From contig CM072335.1 in the NCBI GenBank assembly GCA_036874045.1, forward strand, positions 5,104,001-5,168,000: DNA of 64,000 bases, read 5' to 3'. Numbering within the stretch: the first letter of the stretch is position 1; each line of letters begins with the position of its first letter. Positions 21,179 to 34,290 of the stretch are shown here, one piece after another. The translations under genes were made by a program, and so were the position numbers. The notes beneath the pieces are model-generated. The model worked only from the letters and a program-made list of their open reading frames with translations, did not search any database and was not told the origin of the DNA. The stretch comes from Cymodocea nodosa (Eukaryota; Streptophyta; Magnoliopsida; Alismatales; Cymodoceaceae).

Positions 21179-22735
21179 TGTTGAGTATTTTGTTTTGATG
21201 ATGTGTGCTGAATGAAAAATAATCATATTTGCTCAATTACTATTGCTTGTGAAAGGAAATTAAAGTATATCAATTAATATAGAAAAAGCTTACTGATATA
21301 AATACTTGTCTATATTGGATCTGAAATTATACTAAGTTAATAACTAGTCGTTTCGTTGCATTAATTTCTCATTTAACTAAACATTAAATTAACGTGTGTT
21401 TCTATTGAAAAGTATGATATATTTTAAAGTTATATTTTCTGTATCATGAACAGTGCACGTTTAGACAACTCGTTAAGTTAGAGTTTTATTTGTATAGAGA
21501 TCACATGAGAACTCGTTAAGTTAGAAGCTTAAAGGTTAAAATAGGTCACGTGAGAACTCGTTAAGTTAGTGAGTAAAAGAAGAGACGAACTTGTTAAGTT
21601 AGTGTTATACACGTGGTGAAATTATAAGTTATGAATGTTATATTGTATTACGTGAGGTGCACATGTTTAACTCGTTAAGTTAATATAACTAAACGCATTG
21701 AGTTGCTATATTAAACACTAAGGCAACGTGTTAGGTTAACGTTATAAACTTAAGTTGTTATTTTTGCATGCGGTAAAATTCTTATTATAAAAACATTTGT
21801 TTATTACTAGTTTGTTGAGTTATCGTAACATAATGGAGATAGTTCATTGAGTTATCCGTAATACCATGAGGATAGTTCGTTAAGTTAGCTACAGTACTTG
21901 TCATGTGAGTTGGCACATGAGAAACTCGTTAAGTTAGAAACGTTAAGTTATACATATACTTGTGTTACTCATTTAGTTAACATTAAAGTAACGACTTCTT
22001 ATTATACTTGGTGAAAAATTTTGGAAGAGAACGTTTATTTTGTAGGAAATTTTTCAGAGATCTAGGATTGATAATTAAAGAAAATTCGAAATGTAAACGT
22101 AGGTCAGAACGTGTGTATTTTGATGAAGGAAAAAGAAAAGGCATGAAGAAGTGGAAAACTAGTAGTGATTAAATGTGGAGGGTATGCATGAAATGAAGAT
22201 ACAGTATAAAAGGCATAGAATTCTCATTGATCAGTTATCCCTGCACATCAAACGAAAAATCTTTTCAGGGATCAAACTATCCTTGCACACCAAAAGAAAA
22301 ATCCTTTCAGGGATCAAAAACACCTTTTCGGGGAAAAGTTCTTAGGTGGAAGAAAGTTCAGTGAAGCATAAAAAGGTAAGATATATGTCACTGAAGATTT
22401 GAAGTATCAGATGGAAGAAAATTCAGTGAAGCAAAAAAGGTCAGATTTACGTCATTGAAGATTTAAAGTATCAGAAGAAAGTAAATTCGGTGAAGCATAA
22501 AAAGATAATATATTTGTCACTAAAGAATTGCTGAAGAAGAAAAAGAAGAAAAAGAAGAAAGATCTCAAACAGGGAGAAATGTTTTAAATTCCGCAAATTA
22601 GTTTTCTCTATTTGTAGTTATGAAATTGTATAGATGAAACATGGTATCGATATATAATTGCATCTACAATTTCTGAGGAGAATTGAATTATATATTGTAA
22701 TTGAAACCTTGAATAAAAATGATTTTATGAAAACA
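21179..22735 (+). repeat. 5' LTR of the SIRE-like insertion, 3'-truncated
   Basis: Near-identical to 24,914-26,472; the last 98 bp of the full LTR are missing. U3 carries repeated ACTCGTTAAGTTA units with CACGTGAG boxes. TATA box TATAAAAGG at 22,205-22,213. After GAAAACA (22,735) the sequence switches to the Athila-like LTR. Confidence 0.85.
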
Positions 22736-24110
22736 ATGTAGCAGTTGCAGAAACAGGATAGTTGGAAGAAAAACCACGATTGCACGTATTACGTAGGGAG
22801 AAGAAAGCATCGTCGTTGATATGAATGAAGGAAATTCAACCGACCATTCAAGCAGAAGCAGTTACTACTGAAGAAATATAAAAGAAAAGAAGAAAAAGAA
22901 GAAAAGTGTGTGATCAATGGACGGCCAGTGTGTACAGAGGAGGAGCATCGAGCTTTCTACAGGCAGTATCGGCAATTCTCCAAAGTACCACGCCAACCAT
23001 CGTTACCACCACCACAATCACCAACCATCGGAGGTCTGTGAGAATACTTTCTTGATGTCGGGTTGATTCCGAGCCAAACACGGTGTTTGACAACCACTGT
23101 GAGGAGTGATCACATCGCGGGAAGGGAAGCCATTTTCACCAAGTGCCGACTCATATTTCAGGAGATCGTAAAGCTTCTAGCCTTGGCTTCGGGTTGATGC
23201 CTATATGCTAAAGAGGAGATCATCTTGCAATTCTGGACTCGCGATTCTATAGGGAGAGGACACAGAATTGTAAGTGGTTTAATTTTCAGTGGTGTAATCG
23301 CGTCGTATGTAGTGACAGAAGTATTTACTATCGATTGAGATTACTTTACATTTTACCTTTCGCCCATTTCCATGATCATATTAAAACAAAAATACCAAAA
23401 ACAATTTATCTGTGTTTGTTTGTTGTATTTGATTGTTGTATCGTGATTAATGTTATCTTTGTCATTGCTGTGATTATTTTATGTTTGTTTTAGTTTTACA
23501 GTTTACTGAAATTGGTTCGTTCAAAAGACTTAAAGATTTTAATGGTTACTGTTTGAATTATCTAAATGTTAGTATGCTTAATAATAAATCCAATGTTTAC
23601 TAACATTAAAGAGCTTAATTGATGTTATTTACAATCTGTGGAATCGCCTAATGGTTGGCCGAATTCCTCTGTAAATAGCAGTATTAAAAAGAAAAGGCAA
23701 GCTTGTCGAGTTAACTTAAGTCCACGAGGTTAGTCTGTTGAGTTAGCCATAACTCAACAAACTTTGTCCGTTGAGTTAACTGTAACTCAATGGAGGGCTT
23801 ATTGAAGATATAAATTTGATTGTTAACAAATAGACAATTCTAAATTCTTAAGCAATTCCCTGTGGGATCGACCTGTACTTGCACACTGATATAATAGACA
23901 TTATGCACTTGTAGTTAAAGTACAAATTGGAATTAATATCTAAATTATATTAAAGGTTGTTTGTTTACTTCTAAAAGAAAAATAATAGGCATAAAGATAA
24001 ATTAACTAAGTAAAAACAGAAGTAACAAATCTAAGTTTTTCTGGTGCGTTATTGGAGATCTAATCAGATATTCTAGTGTCATGCTGGGAAAACACAAACA
24101 ATGTTGTATG
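22736..24110 (+). repeat. Athila-like LTR promoter/U5/leader segment inside the SIRE-like element
   Basis: Matches copy W 10,537-11,928 in order: GTAGCAGTTGCAGAAACAG, TATAAAAG (22,877), the TTGAGTTA array (23,700-23,795), 'CCCTGTGGGATCGACC', and the decayed primer-site repeats. Same orientation as the host LTRs. There is no target duplication around it. Confidence 0.8.
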
Positions 24111-24129
24111 TAGAATCCTTGCAAGCTAA

Positions 24130-24411
24130 TTGAATTTATCCGACTGGCCCTCTGAAACTAAAGGCATGAGAGCTTTTAGTATAAAAGATTTGCAAAAATT
24201 CCAAGTCATGCATAAACCTCAACGACAACAACAACCTGATTGTATAGACCATATACAACAACAACAATCAAGTTATTCAGTTCAAGCAGAACAACAACTC
24301 CAACTACCTCCTGACCTAGATGATGTGCTTAACGACATCAAAAATGATATTAGGCATCTAGGAGATAAAATATGTAATGCTATAAGTGATATACTTAGGA
24401 GAAATAGATAA
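24130..24411 (+). CDS. Unrecognised Gln-rich ORF remnant
   Basis: About 93 codons open from a TTG; the first Met is codon 14. Gln-rich middle ('QQQQ' runs, 'QAEQQLQLPPDLDDV') and an amphipathic C-terminus 'DIRHLGDKICNAISD'. It lies just upstream of the polypurine stretches, so it may be the tail of the lost SIRE-type coding region. I do not recognise it. Confidence 0.35.
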   Translation: MNLSDWPSETKGMRAFSIKDLQKFQVMHKPQRQQQPDCIDHIQQQQSSYSVQAEQQLQLPPDLDDVLNDIKNDIRHLGDKICNAISDILRRNR

Positions 24412-24913
24412 CTGTTTGTTTGCTTGTATCTGAATACAAAATATAATATTTGTATTCCTTGTTTGATTCATTGAACAATACATTTTTCTGTAAATGTTTA
24501 CAATTCTTATTATTGTTTACAGAAAGCGTTGTTGTAAATATATCTCTCACTTATATTCTATGTAATTATCTTTTTGATTAATGACAAAAAGGGGGAGAAA
24601 TGTTATAAAAAAGATGATTATGATTTTAATTGCATATAGTATAAAGGGAGATGATATTTATGGTTATTGTAATTTGACAGATGATAATGTAATCTGAAAG
24701 GTAGAGAAATGATACTTATATAACTATTGACATCTGGAAGTTTTATTTCTGAGAGGTGAAATTTACACAAACAATAGAAATAAGCTTAAGTGAACTTAAG
24801 TCAACAAACTTGTTTGTTGAATTAAAAGTTAACCTAACAAAGGTACTTTGTTGAGTTAAATATATTTCATAATTGATTTAATATGGTTTTGTCATCATCA
24901 AAAAGGGCAAGAT
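24412..24913 (+). other. 3' non-coding region with two purine tracts
   Basis: GACAAAAAGGGGGAGAAATG at about 24,582-24,601 and CATCAAAAAGGGCAAGAT just before the 3' LTR. The second abuts TGTTGAG and is the likely PPT; both are SIRE-like in form. Confidence 0.65.
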
Positions 24914-26570
24914 TGTTGAGTATTTTGTTTTGATGATGTGTGTTGAATGAAAAATAATCATATTTGCTCAATTACTATTGCTTGTGAAAGGAAATTAAAG
25001 TATATCAATTAATACAGAAAAAGCTTACTGATATAAATACTTGTCTGTATTGGATTTGAAATTATACTAAGTTAATAACTAGTCGTTTCATTGCATTAAT
25101 TTCTCATTTAACTAAACATTAAATTAACGTGTGTTTCTATTGAAAAGCATGATATGTTTTAAAGTTATATTTTCTGTATCATGAACGGTGCACGTTTAGA
25201 CAACTCGTTAAGTTAAAGTTTTATTTGTATAGAGATCACGTGAGAACTCGTTAAGTTAGAGGCTTAAGGGTTAAAATAGGTCACGTGAGAACTTGTTAAG
25301 TTAGTGAGTAAAAGAAGAGACGAACTCGTTAAGTTAGTGTTGTACACGTGGTGAAATTATAAATTACGAATGTTATATTGTATCACATGGGGTGCACATG
25401 TTTAACTCGTTAAGTTAACATAACTAAACGCATTGAGTTGCTATATTGAACACTAAGGCAACGCGTTAGATTAACGTTATAAACTTAAGTTGTTATTTTT
25501 GCATGCGGTAAAATTCTTATTATAAAAACATTTGTTTATTACTGGTTCATTGAGTTATCATAACACAACGGAGATAGTTCATTGAGTTATCTGTAACACC
25601 ACAGAGATAGTTCGTTGAGTTAGCTACAGTACTTGTAACGTGAGTTGGCACATGAGGAACTCGTTAAGTTAGAAACGTTAAGTTATATATATACTTGTGC
25701 TACTCGTTTAGTTAACATTAAAGTAATGACTTCTTATTATACTTGATGAAAAATTTTAGAAGAGAAAGTTTATTTTGCAGGAAATTTTTCAGAGATCCAG
25801 GATTAATAATTAAAGAAAATTCGAAATGTAAACGTAGGTCAAAACGTGTGTATTTCGATGAAGGAAAAAGAAAAGACATGAAGAAGTGGAAAACTAGTAG
25901 TGATTAAACGTGAAGGATATGCATGAAATGAAAATACTGTATAAAAGGCATAGAATTCTCGTTGATCAGTTATCCCTACACATCAAACGAAAAATCTTTT
26001 TAGGGATCAAACTATCCCTGCATACCAAAAGAAAAATCTTTCAGGGATCAAAAACACCTCTTCGGGGAAAAACTCTTAGGTGGAAGAAAGTTCAGTGAAG
26101 CATAAAAATGTAAGATATATGTCACTAAAGATTTGAAGTATCAGATGGAAGAAAATTTAGTGAAGTAGAAAAGGTCAGATTTACATCACTGAAGATTTAA
26201 AGTATCAAAAGAAAGCAAATTCGGTGAAGCATAAAAAGATAAAATATTCGTCACTAAAGAATTGCTGAAGAAGAAAGAGAAGAAGAAGAAGAAGAAAGAT
26301 CTCAAACAGGGAGAAATGTTTTAAATTCCGTAAATTAGTTTTCTCTATTTGTAGTTATGAAATTGTATAGATGAAATATGGTATCGATATATAATTGCAT
26401 CTACAATTTCTAAGGAGAATTGAATTGTATATTGTAATTGAAACCTTGAATAAAAATAATTTTATGAAAACAGTATCTCAACTTGTTTTTGAGTTTTAAA
26501 GTTTCAATTATATTCGAAAATATTGAAAAACACCATTCACCCCTCTCTTGTGTAGCCATACGATCCTACA
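24914..26570 (+). repeat. 3' LTR of the SIRE-like insertion
   Basis: 1,657 bp, full length, TGTTGAG...CCTACA. TATA box TATAAAAGG at 25,940-25,948. Repeated ACTCGTTAAGTTA and CACGTG boxes at 25,200-25,690, plus TTCATTGAGTTATCTGTAAC (about 25,580), nearly the palindrome of the Athila-like LTRs. Confidence 0.88.
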
Positions 26571-26582
26571 AATAATTAACTT

Positions 26583-26660
26583 ACTGCTAAGTTCGTTGAG
26601 TTAGGTATTAACTCAATGAACTAAGTTCGTTGAGTTAAGAAATAACTCCACGAACTTGAG
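26583..26660 (-). promoter_or_regulatory. Palindrome cassette between gag and F-box, copy M
   Basis: TTCGTTGAGTTAGGTATTAA followed by CTCAATGAAC and TTCGTTGAGTTAAGAAATAA: the same place and design as 6690-6768. Confidence 0.5.
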
Positions 26661-26768
26661 AATAATAAATAAAAACTATTTTTGTTATATACTCAAAGTT
26701 TTCTATGTTTTGTTGTTTTTCTATTTTTTTCTATAGTATACATATATTATAATAGCAATTATATTACT

Positions 26769-28074
26769 TCATTCTGCTTCCCTCCTATAGGAGGTATCAA
26801 TTTCATTTACATTTCTATTTAAAGGATTCAGTATTAATTGACTTGGTAATTTAAAGGATTCAATTATATATGCTTGAAGTCTAACTTCAATTGGTTCTTT
26901 TAGTCTAAGTATATTTCTATTTATGTTTTAATTTTGGACTATAGTATTTCCAAATACATGATCTAAATGATTCTTCAAGTTTTGAATTATCCTTTCTAAT
27001 TTATCTATTCTAACTCCTTGTTCAATTAATGCTTCTTAACTTTGATTTTTATCATTTATATTCTCTCCATCTTGGAAATTGTTATTTCTCCAAGATAAAT
27101 TTAGGTGATTTCTCCAATTAGAATTGTAAGAATTATCAAAATTTTCTCTTTGGTTTCTAACATAAATAGCATCTAAGTCATTCATACTTGCATTTTTTTC
27201 TACTAGCTTTTGATTTAATGATAACTCTTCTATTTTTCTTGTTAATTTACATAATTTGACTTCAAGCATAGTGGTAGAATCAAGTTCATGCATTCCTCTA
27301 GGTAGTATTTTCCTATCTAAAATAGCTTCAGCTAAATTTTCCTATTGTTCAATTCTTTTTGCAAAATTTTCTAAATATACCTATGCTTCTTCGCCATACA
27401 ATTTTAGAAACCCATTTTGACATGTAGATTCTAACAAAGATTTCATTGAAATATATATGCCTTCATAAATTATACCTATTAATTGTCTTTTACTTATTAC
27501 ATGATGTAAACATTGAATTAGTAAATCTTTAAATCTTTCAAAGTATTCCTAGATTGATTGTCCTTTTTTTGGCTACACATTAATATTTCTTTTTTCTTCT
27601 TAATTATTTGATGAGTAGGATAATATTTTTCCAAGAAAATAAAATAAAATTCAGTCCATGAAGACAGAGTATATAGTCATCTCTTAGTTGTATCTTTAAA
27701 GCAAAGAAAATATATTTAACTTTAATAGCATCTATACTCATATTAGGCATTCTCATCATTTGACAAACCTTATTAAATTCTCTTAGGAAGTAATAGGCGT
27801 CTTCTCTTTCTAATCTATGAAATTGTGGTAATTGACTAATATAATTAGATTTTAGTTCAAACCTATTTTTCTCAAAGGTTGGTAATCAGATACATGAAGG
27901 TTCATCTACCAATTTAGGATAAAAAATTTCTCCTAATGGTCTTTCTCCTAATATCTCAAAGGATTTTGTTAATTTTGATTTCAGATAATTTTGAAATTTG
28001 TTTTTGTGTTAAATAATCTTGTTTAAGTGTTCTAACCAATCTTTAGTACTAGGAGAATGAACCTAGGTGCTCAT
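26769..28074 (-). pseudogene. Gag capsid protein, copy M
   Basis: Starts 'MST' then TAG (TGG in copy E). Capsid pieces 'LPQFHRLEREDAYYFLREF', 'MPNMSIDAIKVKY', then frameshifts; the C-terminal 'NSNWRNHLNLSWR' part is open at 27,036-27,293. Ends 'NEIDTSYRREAE' at TGA 26,769. Somewhat diverged from W and E but in the same position, downstream of ORFX. No zinc knuckle. Confidence 0.85.
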
Positions 28075-28259
28075 AAACTTACAACATGAATTAAATTTAA
28101 AAAGTTAAAAATACATACCAATTGCAACACTCGTCTGATAATCCTGATAATACTTGAAGTGGTCGACGGTTGAAGTTGAACTAATTACTCCTCTTCAATC
28201 ACCAATGAGTGCCCTTCTTTCTTTACTATTGGTGTTCAGATTATGCAGCTTTGCTTTTT

Positions 28260-28267
28260 CTTTTATA
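28260..28267 (-). promoter_or_regulatory. TATA-like box before gag, copy M
   Basis: TATAAAAG on the minus strand in the context GCATTATAAAAG, the counterpart of GCATTATATATATAAAA in copies W and E, about 190 nt upstream of the gag ATG. Confidence 0.45.
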
Positions 28268-28424
28268 ATGCTCATCCATTCTGTAGATGCCTTCTCATTA
28301 CAAGAACATGCTTTGTGACGTGCATTATGGTTCCTATATTTATGGATATGTGCTCCAATCCTAAATTTAAATTTTTAGTAGCCACTAAGCACATGAAGTC
28401 ATGTTCATGGAGAAAAGAATAATC

Positions 28425-28690
28425 GTGTAGCTAACTCTATGAACTAACTTCATTAAGTTACAGATAACTCTGTAGAGCGACCTTGTTTACTATTCTTAAC
28501 TTAATGAACTAACCTTGTTGAGTTAATAGTTAACTCAATGGACTAGCCTAGGCTTCTAATTCATAACTTCACGAACTAACTTCGTTGAGTTACAAATAAC
28601 TTAATAGAGTGACATTATATTCCTATTACTTGCATCATAGAGTTACAATGTAACTCAATGAACTAACTTCATTGAGTTAACACTTAGGCA
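28425..28690 (-). promoter_or_regulatory. Palindrome cassette between ORFX and gag, copy M
   Basis: Several TTGAGTTA/TAACTCAA units, for example TTCATTGAGTTACATTGTAA and CGTTGAGTTA arms, matching the cassettes at 4779 and 62,565. Confidence 0.5.
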
Positions 28691-28942
28691 ATTTTCTACA
28701 AAGAAACCTACTTCTCATATTAACTTCTCTATTTCATTTCTACATATTATCAACATAAGAATAGTTAAATATATAATCATTCATGCAATTAAATTCACAT
28801 TGACAAAGAAAAATTACTTCATTTCAATTCATCCATAATTATCACATTTCACACAATATTATAATTTTCAAATAGGTATATATAAATATATTGTTTTGAT
28901 ATAAATTTTTAATTACATAAATTACAAACTTCTATACAAAAA

Positions 28943-31070
28943 TCAATCTTTTCTTTTTAATTCTTCTATTTCCTTATGGAGCTCTGACATTTGTTGTTCT
29001 AATTGGGCTATACGATCCAATGTTAATGAAGATTCTCCAAAAGGCCCTAAAATAATAGTAGTAGCAACAACAATAGCTTCCAAATTTCTATATTCTTTCA
29101 TAAAAATGGTTTTTGATCTCATCCTTTTGAATGTCCATTTCGTGAAATCAATTACTCCCACCATCAGAAGTGGAATCAAATCTCCATAAAATAATTTCTT
29201 CTTTGCTGCTCTAATCTTGGAGAGGAATACTTTACACCAATTTATTTGAATTCTATTTACAACTGCATACATGGCTCATTTGACAAATTGACTGAGTTCA
29301 ATATTGTGGTCTTGTCTTTGATAAACAGTCTTTACTAAAATGTTAGCCACCATGTGTGCCTTTCCTTTTAAGTACTTCCTTCTATTTAAAAGTGGCACAC
29401 TAGGATTGATGGTCAAACTCTACTTTATTTCTTGATCTGTCCATTCAGTAGCAATTGTATTTTCTTCCTTCATTCTTCAATCTAAATATACTATGAAGGA
29501 GTTCAAGTGTTAACTGTATGTTAGCATCCTCTACATTTAACAATAAAAATCCATTTTCCTCTCTCAAGTTTACATAGAAACTAGGCACTAAGTTTTCATA
29601 TATTGCATGCTCATTTGCCTTTGGAATTAATTCTAGTAGGCCTTGGAATTCAAATAATTTTTTCATACCTTCCATTCCTAACCAGTCAACTAGCCTACTA
29701 TATAAAATATTGTACCCCTTTATTTCTTGATGTTTTTCATATGCTTCCTGACTCCTAAAATGAACAATATTCATTTCTATTACTATAGAAGGCTTAGGAA
29801 ATTAGACTTCTTGTTCCATCAGGGTTTGCTCTTCTATTTGCTGTGTTTGCTACTGATGTAAGGAGCTATCCGGAGATTCCTATTCTAGTTCTTCTCCTAA
29901 TTGTAGCAGAGAGCTGGCAACACTCTCTACACTCTTTTCCTTCAAATTGTCTAGATATTTCTAAAGAGTTTCATCCTCTTCACTAGAATCTTCTAAATCC
30001 TCTTTTTCAGTCATTTCTTTTTCAGCTTCTTCTCCCTCTTCTTCTTCTTCCTCTTCTCCATAGTTAATGTTTTTCTATGTTAGTGGAAGACTTGGGTGTA
30101 GATTTGGGCACAGTAGTTTCTACCTATTTAGTTTTTTCTTCATCTTCTCCTTCTTGCTACTCTCCTTACTGCTGTAGTTCTTCCTCCTCATCTAATAACA
30201 AATCTACATAAATGGTCTCCTTTTGCCCTTTTGTAAAAACTATAAGCTCTTGTTTAATTGTTTGAGCCTTAAGAACTACTTCTTTTCCTTGTCTTCTTAT
30301 TAATTGTACCTATTCTTCCTCTTCTTCCGATGGTAGATCCACAAACATAAGTTCTTTATGCCCTTTTGTCACTGGTTTAGGCACTTCTTGCTTAATATTT
30401 ACAAGCCTTGAAGGACTAGCTTTAGCTTCTTTATGTGTAGTAACTAGTGTTAATCCAACCACTACATGATATTGTTCTACTTTAATGTCATACTGAGCTT
30501 TTAATTTATCTTTTGCCCATTTCTTCATCATGGAATCATATAAAATATGGGCTTTAGCAACAGCCATAGTTTCTTCTTCTCCTTGATCTTTACAAAGTTG
30601 AACTAATCTTATGAACTCTTTTGTTTCCTCTTCAAACTCAAGTCTACAAAGTTGAACATGTACCCTAGATATTTCTAGTTGTTGTGAGGGTCCAAGCTAT
30701 TCCTATTCTTATTATTGTTCTTCCCTATTCATATGTCTTTCAGCTACACAATATATATGATGCAAAAACCATGCTCTTGATTTACGTTGGATCAATTCTA
30801 TGGTAGTTTCATTGTTAGGCTTGATCCTACATTCTCTGTTAACTACAAATTTTGTTGCTACCCTCATTCTCATTTCAAATATACAAGGAACCTTAACATT
30901 CATTTTAGCTATTTTCTTAGTAAAACAAAGAATCTGTTCTTCTACCTCTAGTAGCTATTTCTCCCTAGTGGAGTTTCTAAGCGTTTTCCAGGAATGCCAC
31001 ACCTCTAACCGATGAAGAAAGTTTGTGATGTCAATTTCGTCCGACTAGTTCTATGCCATCTTCAAATGTT
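28943..31070 (-). pseudogene. ORFX, copy M (divergent)
   Basis: Reverse-strand ORFX in several frames: N-terminal 'MRVATKFVVNRECRIKPNNE', acidic middle 'MFVDLPSEEEEE', 'LFEFQGLLELIPKANEHAIY', 'SFYVNLREENG' (FYANL to FYVNL), and the C-terminal coiled coil 'RIAQLEQQMSELHKEIEEL'. The domain order equals that of copies W and E, but the residues differ enough to suggest another subfamily. Many stops and frameshifts in 29,800-30,300. Confidence 0.7.
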
Positions 31071-31084
31071 TGATTTCTCAAATT

Positions 31085-32098
31085 GCTAAGTCTCTAATTA
31101 TTTTTGCTAATAATGCCCCCAATCTGAAGTTTCATGGATTAAATAAGTCTTAAGTTTTGGCAAGCTATCGAGTTATTTCCCACACAAATTAAGCATAGCT
31201 TAACATTACTACTCTATTAAGTTACACATTAACTAAACGAACTAAATTGTGGACTTATCCTAGTACTCCGTTGAGTTACAAGTTTACTTGACGGAATAAG
31301 TTTGTGGACTTACCGTAACTTAACAAAGTAAGATCATTAAGTTAAGTGATAACTCAACAAACTTTACTTAGGAATTAAATCTAATAAAATATAATATATA
31401 TATATATATATATTTCTATTACAATTAAACCAAACGATTTTTAGTCTAACTAACTCTAGGTTATATAATTTTTTTTTAGATTCAATTGAACCACTATTGT
31501 GTTTTGGTCGAACTAATGATTAATATATATTTTTCCTTTTTTTCGGTTGAACCATTGGATTTTTAGTTAGACCAAAATGAAATATATATATATATAATTT
31601 TCAAAAATTTGATTAAACTAAGACCTGGTGAAACCGACACTACATAATTATATATTAAAAAATAAATTTTTTTCTTCTTTAAACTTTAGTTGAACCAAGA
31701 CAATGTTTTAGTCAAATCAAAAGAAATCTTCTTTTTCTTTTATATATCACAACTTCGATTGAATCAAGACTATGCTTCGGTCAAACCAAAATTAATATAA
31801 TATTAACACTTATATATTTTTTCTTCGATTAAATCAATATCACACTTCGATCTAATTGATACAATTTTTTTGTTTTATGACATTCGATGAAATCGATGTT
31901 GAACTTCGATCAAATCGATAATTATACTTAATTTTTCCTTCATCTTCGGTCAAACCATTGGATTTTCAATTTCATTAAAGAGGAATATATATTTATTATT
32001 ATATATATATATATATTAATATGCATTTCTTCTTACGTAATGGGCCTTAGGTAATCTTCCATTCTCACTTCTTTTATAATTTCAAATGCACTTTTTGG
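31085..32098 (-). other. Integrase tail and spacer, copy M
   Basis: On the minus strand: the end of integrase ('SKSAFEII'), an AT-rich spacer with repeated GGTTTGACCGAAGCATAGTC-type units, then the TTGAGTTA cassette at 31,190-31,370. It forms a fold-back with 33,150-34,350. Copy M ends at the junction near 32,099. Confidence 0.7.
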
Positions 32099-33130
32099 AA
32101 ATTAGTAGCTGATCACTTGTCAAAGTTACAAATAGAAAATTCTAAAATTTATATTAAGGATCATTTTCTTAATGAACAATTAATAATAATAGAAACAATG
32201 TCTTGGTATGTAAATATAGTTAATTATTTAATTACAAGATTAACACTTAAGGATTGGAATAGACAAGATAAAAAATTATTCTTTTCAAGAGTAAAATATT
32301 ACTATTGGAAAGACCCCTACTTATTTAGCTATATATTATTGGATGTGGATTATGTATCTAAGTAGATAGAAGCAATTCTTATAAAAACAAATGACAACAA
32401 AGTGGTAATACATTTTATCAAAACTAATATAATTACTAGATTTGGAGTACCTAAAATTATCATTAATGATAGAGGAACTCACTTTTGTAACATAAGTTTT
32501 GAAGCTTTATTGAAGAAATATGAAGTAAATCACAATATTGTAATTTCATATCACCCTCAAACAAGTGGACAAGTTGAAAGTGCAAATAAGCAAATTAAAC
32601 TAATTTTAGAAAAAATAGTTAACCCTACTAGGAAAAATTGGTCTACTAGATTAATAGATACATTTTGGACTTATAGAACTACTTACAAAACTAATCTAGG
32701 GATGTCAACTTTTAGAATAGTATATGGAAAGAATTGTCACTTATCTACTGAATTATAACATAAAGTTTATTAGACATTAAAGACTTTAAATATTAACATA
32801 GATAGAGTTGTTGAGCATAGAAAAATAGAACTAATAGAATTAGAAGAGTTTAGAAATGAAACTTATTCTAAAGCATTAGTAGAAAAATAAAAGATGAAGT
32901 TATGGCATGATAAAAAAATTATATCAAAAACCTTTGAAATAAGACAAGAGGTGTATCTTTACATGTCTAAACTTTATAACCATCTAAGGAAATTAAGATC
33001 TAAATGGACAAAATCATATATAGTTTGAAACATTTATTCCCATGGAGTAATTGAAATTGAAAATACTAAAAATCAGAATATATTTAAAGTTAATAGACAA
33101 AGACTTTGACCCATCCTTAAATTTTCAAAA
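32099..33130 (+). pseudogene. Integrase fragment lacking its zinc domain
   Basis: RNase H end and integrase. After 'KYYYWKDPYLF' it jumps directly to 'YILLDVDYVSK', so the HHCC zinc domain and first catalytic Asp region (about 360 bp) are deleted. The second Asp ('NDRGTHF') and Glu ('GQVESANKQ') remain. Stops at 32,363 and 32,756; the C-terminal part is degenerate to about 33,110. Confidence 0.85.
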
Positions 33131-33600
33131 AGTGCATTTGAAGAACAGAAGATTACCTAAGGCTCATTACAAAGAAGAAATGCATCTTATAATAATAATA
33201 ATAATATATATATATAATATATATAATAATAATAAATATATATATTCCTTTTTGATAAAACCAAAAATCCAGTGGTTCAATCCAAGATGAAGGAAAAATT
33301 AAGTATAATTATTAGTTTGTCCAAAGTTCAACATCAATTTCACTAATTGTCATAATAAAAAATAAAAAATTGTATCGATCAAACAAAAGCGTGATATCAA
33401 TTTAACTAAAGAAAAAATATATAGGTGTTAATATTATAATCATTTTGATTTGACCGAAACATAGTCTTAATTCAACCGAAGTTGTAATATATAAAAGAAA
33501 AGGAAGATTTCTTTCAATTTGATCAAAACATAGTCTCAATTTAATCAAAGTTTAAAGAAGAAAAAAAATTATTTTTTAATATATAATTATGTATAGTTTG
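32911..33600 (+). repeat. Tandem duplication, unit 1
   Basis: About 690 bp covering the integrase C-terminus and spacer; repeated as 33,601-34,290 with a small indel near 33,830 ('AGAATTATAGAAG' present only in unit 2). Confidence 0.85.
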
Positions 33601-34290
33601 AAAAAAAATTATATCAAAAACCTTTGAAATAAGACAAGAGGTGTATCTTTACATGTCTAAACTTTATAACCATCTAAGGAAATTAAGATCTAAATGGACA
33701 AAATCATATATAGTTTGAAACATTTATTCTCATGGAGTAATTGAAATTGAAAATCCTAAAAATCAAAATATATTTAAAGTTAATAGACAAAGACTTTGAC
33801 CCATCTTTAAATTTTCAAAAAGTACATTTAGAATTATAGAAGAAGAACAGAAGATTACCCAAGGCTCATTACAAAGAAGAAATGCATCTTATAATAATAA
33901 TAATAATAATATATATATAATAATAATAAATATATATATTCCTTTTTGATAAAACCAAAAATCCAGTGATTCGATCCAAGATGAAGGAAAAATTAAGTAT
34001 AATTATCAATTTGTCCAAAGTTCAACATCAATTTCACTAATTGTCATAATAAAAAATAAAAAATTGTATCAATCAAACAAAAGCGTGATATCAGTTTAAC
34101 TAAAGAAAAAATATATAGGTATTAATATTATAGTCATTTTGATTTGACCAAAACATAGTCTCAATTCAACCGAAGTTATAATATATAAAAGAAAAGGAAG
34201 ATTTATTTCAATTTGATCAAAACATAGTCTCAATTTAATCAAAGTTTAAAGAAGAAAAAAAATTATTTTTAATATATAATTATGTAATAT
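33601..34290 (+). repeat. Tandem duplication, unit 2
   Basis: Second copy of the unit starting AAAAAAATTATATCAAAAAC, in direct orientation and immediately adjacent. The high similarity suggests a recent event, such as a template switch. Confidence 0.85.

Larger units (their letters stand above)
21179..26570 (+). mobile_element. SIRE-like Ty1/copia insertion with chimeric interior
   Basis: 5,392 bp flanked by the 5-bp duplication AATAA (21,174-21,178 and 26,571-26,575), inserted between the gag-side cassette and the F-box of copy M. It begins TGTTGAGTATTTTGTTTTGA and ends 'CCATACGATCCTACA'. Two LTR copies frame an interior without gag or pol, so it is non-autonomous. Most of the interior is an Athila-like LTR/leader segment. 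Confidence 0.85.
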
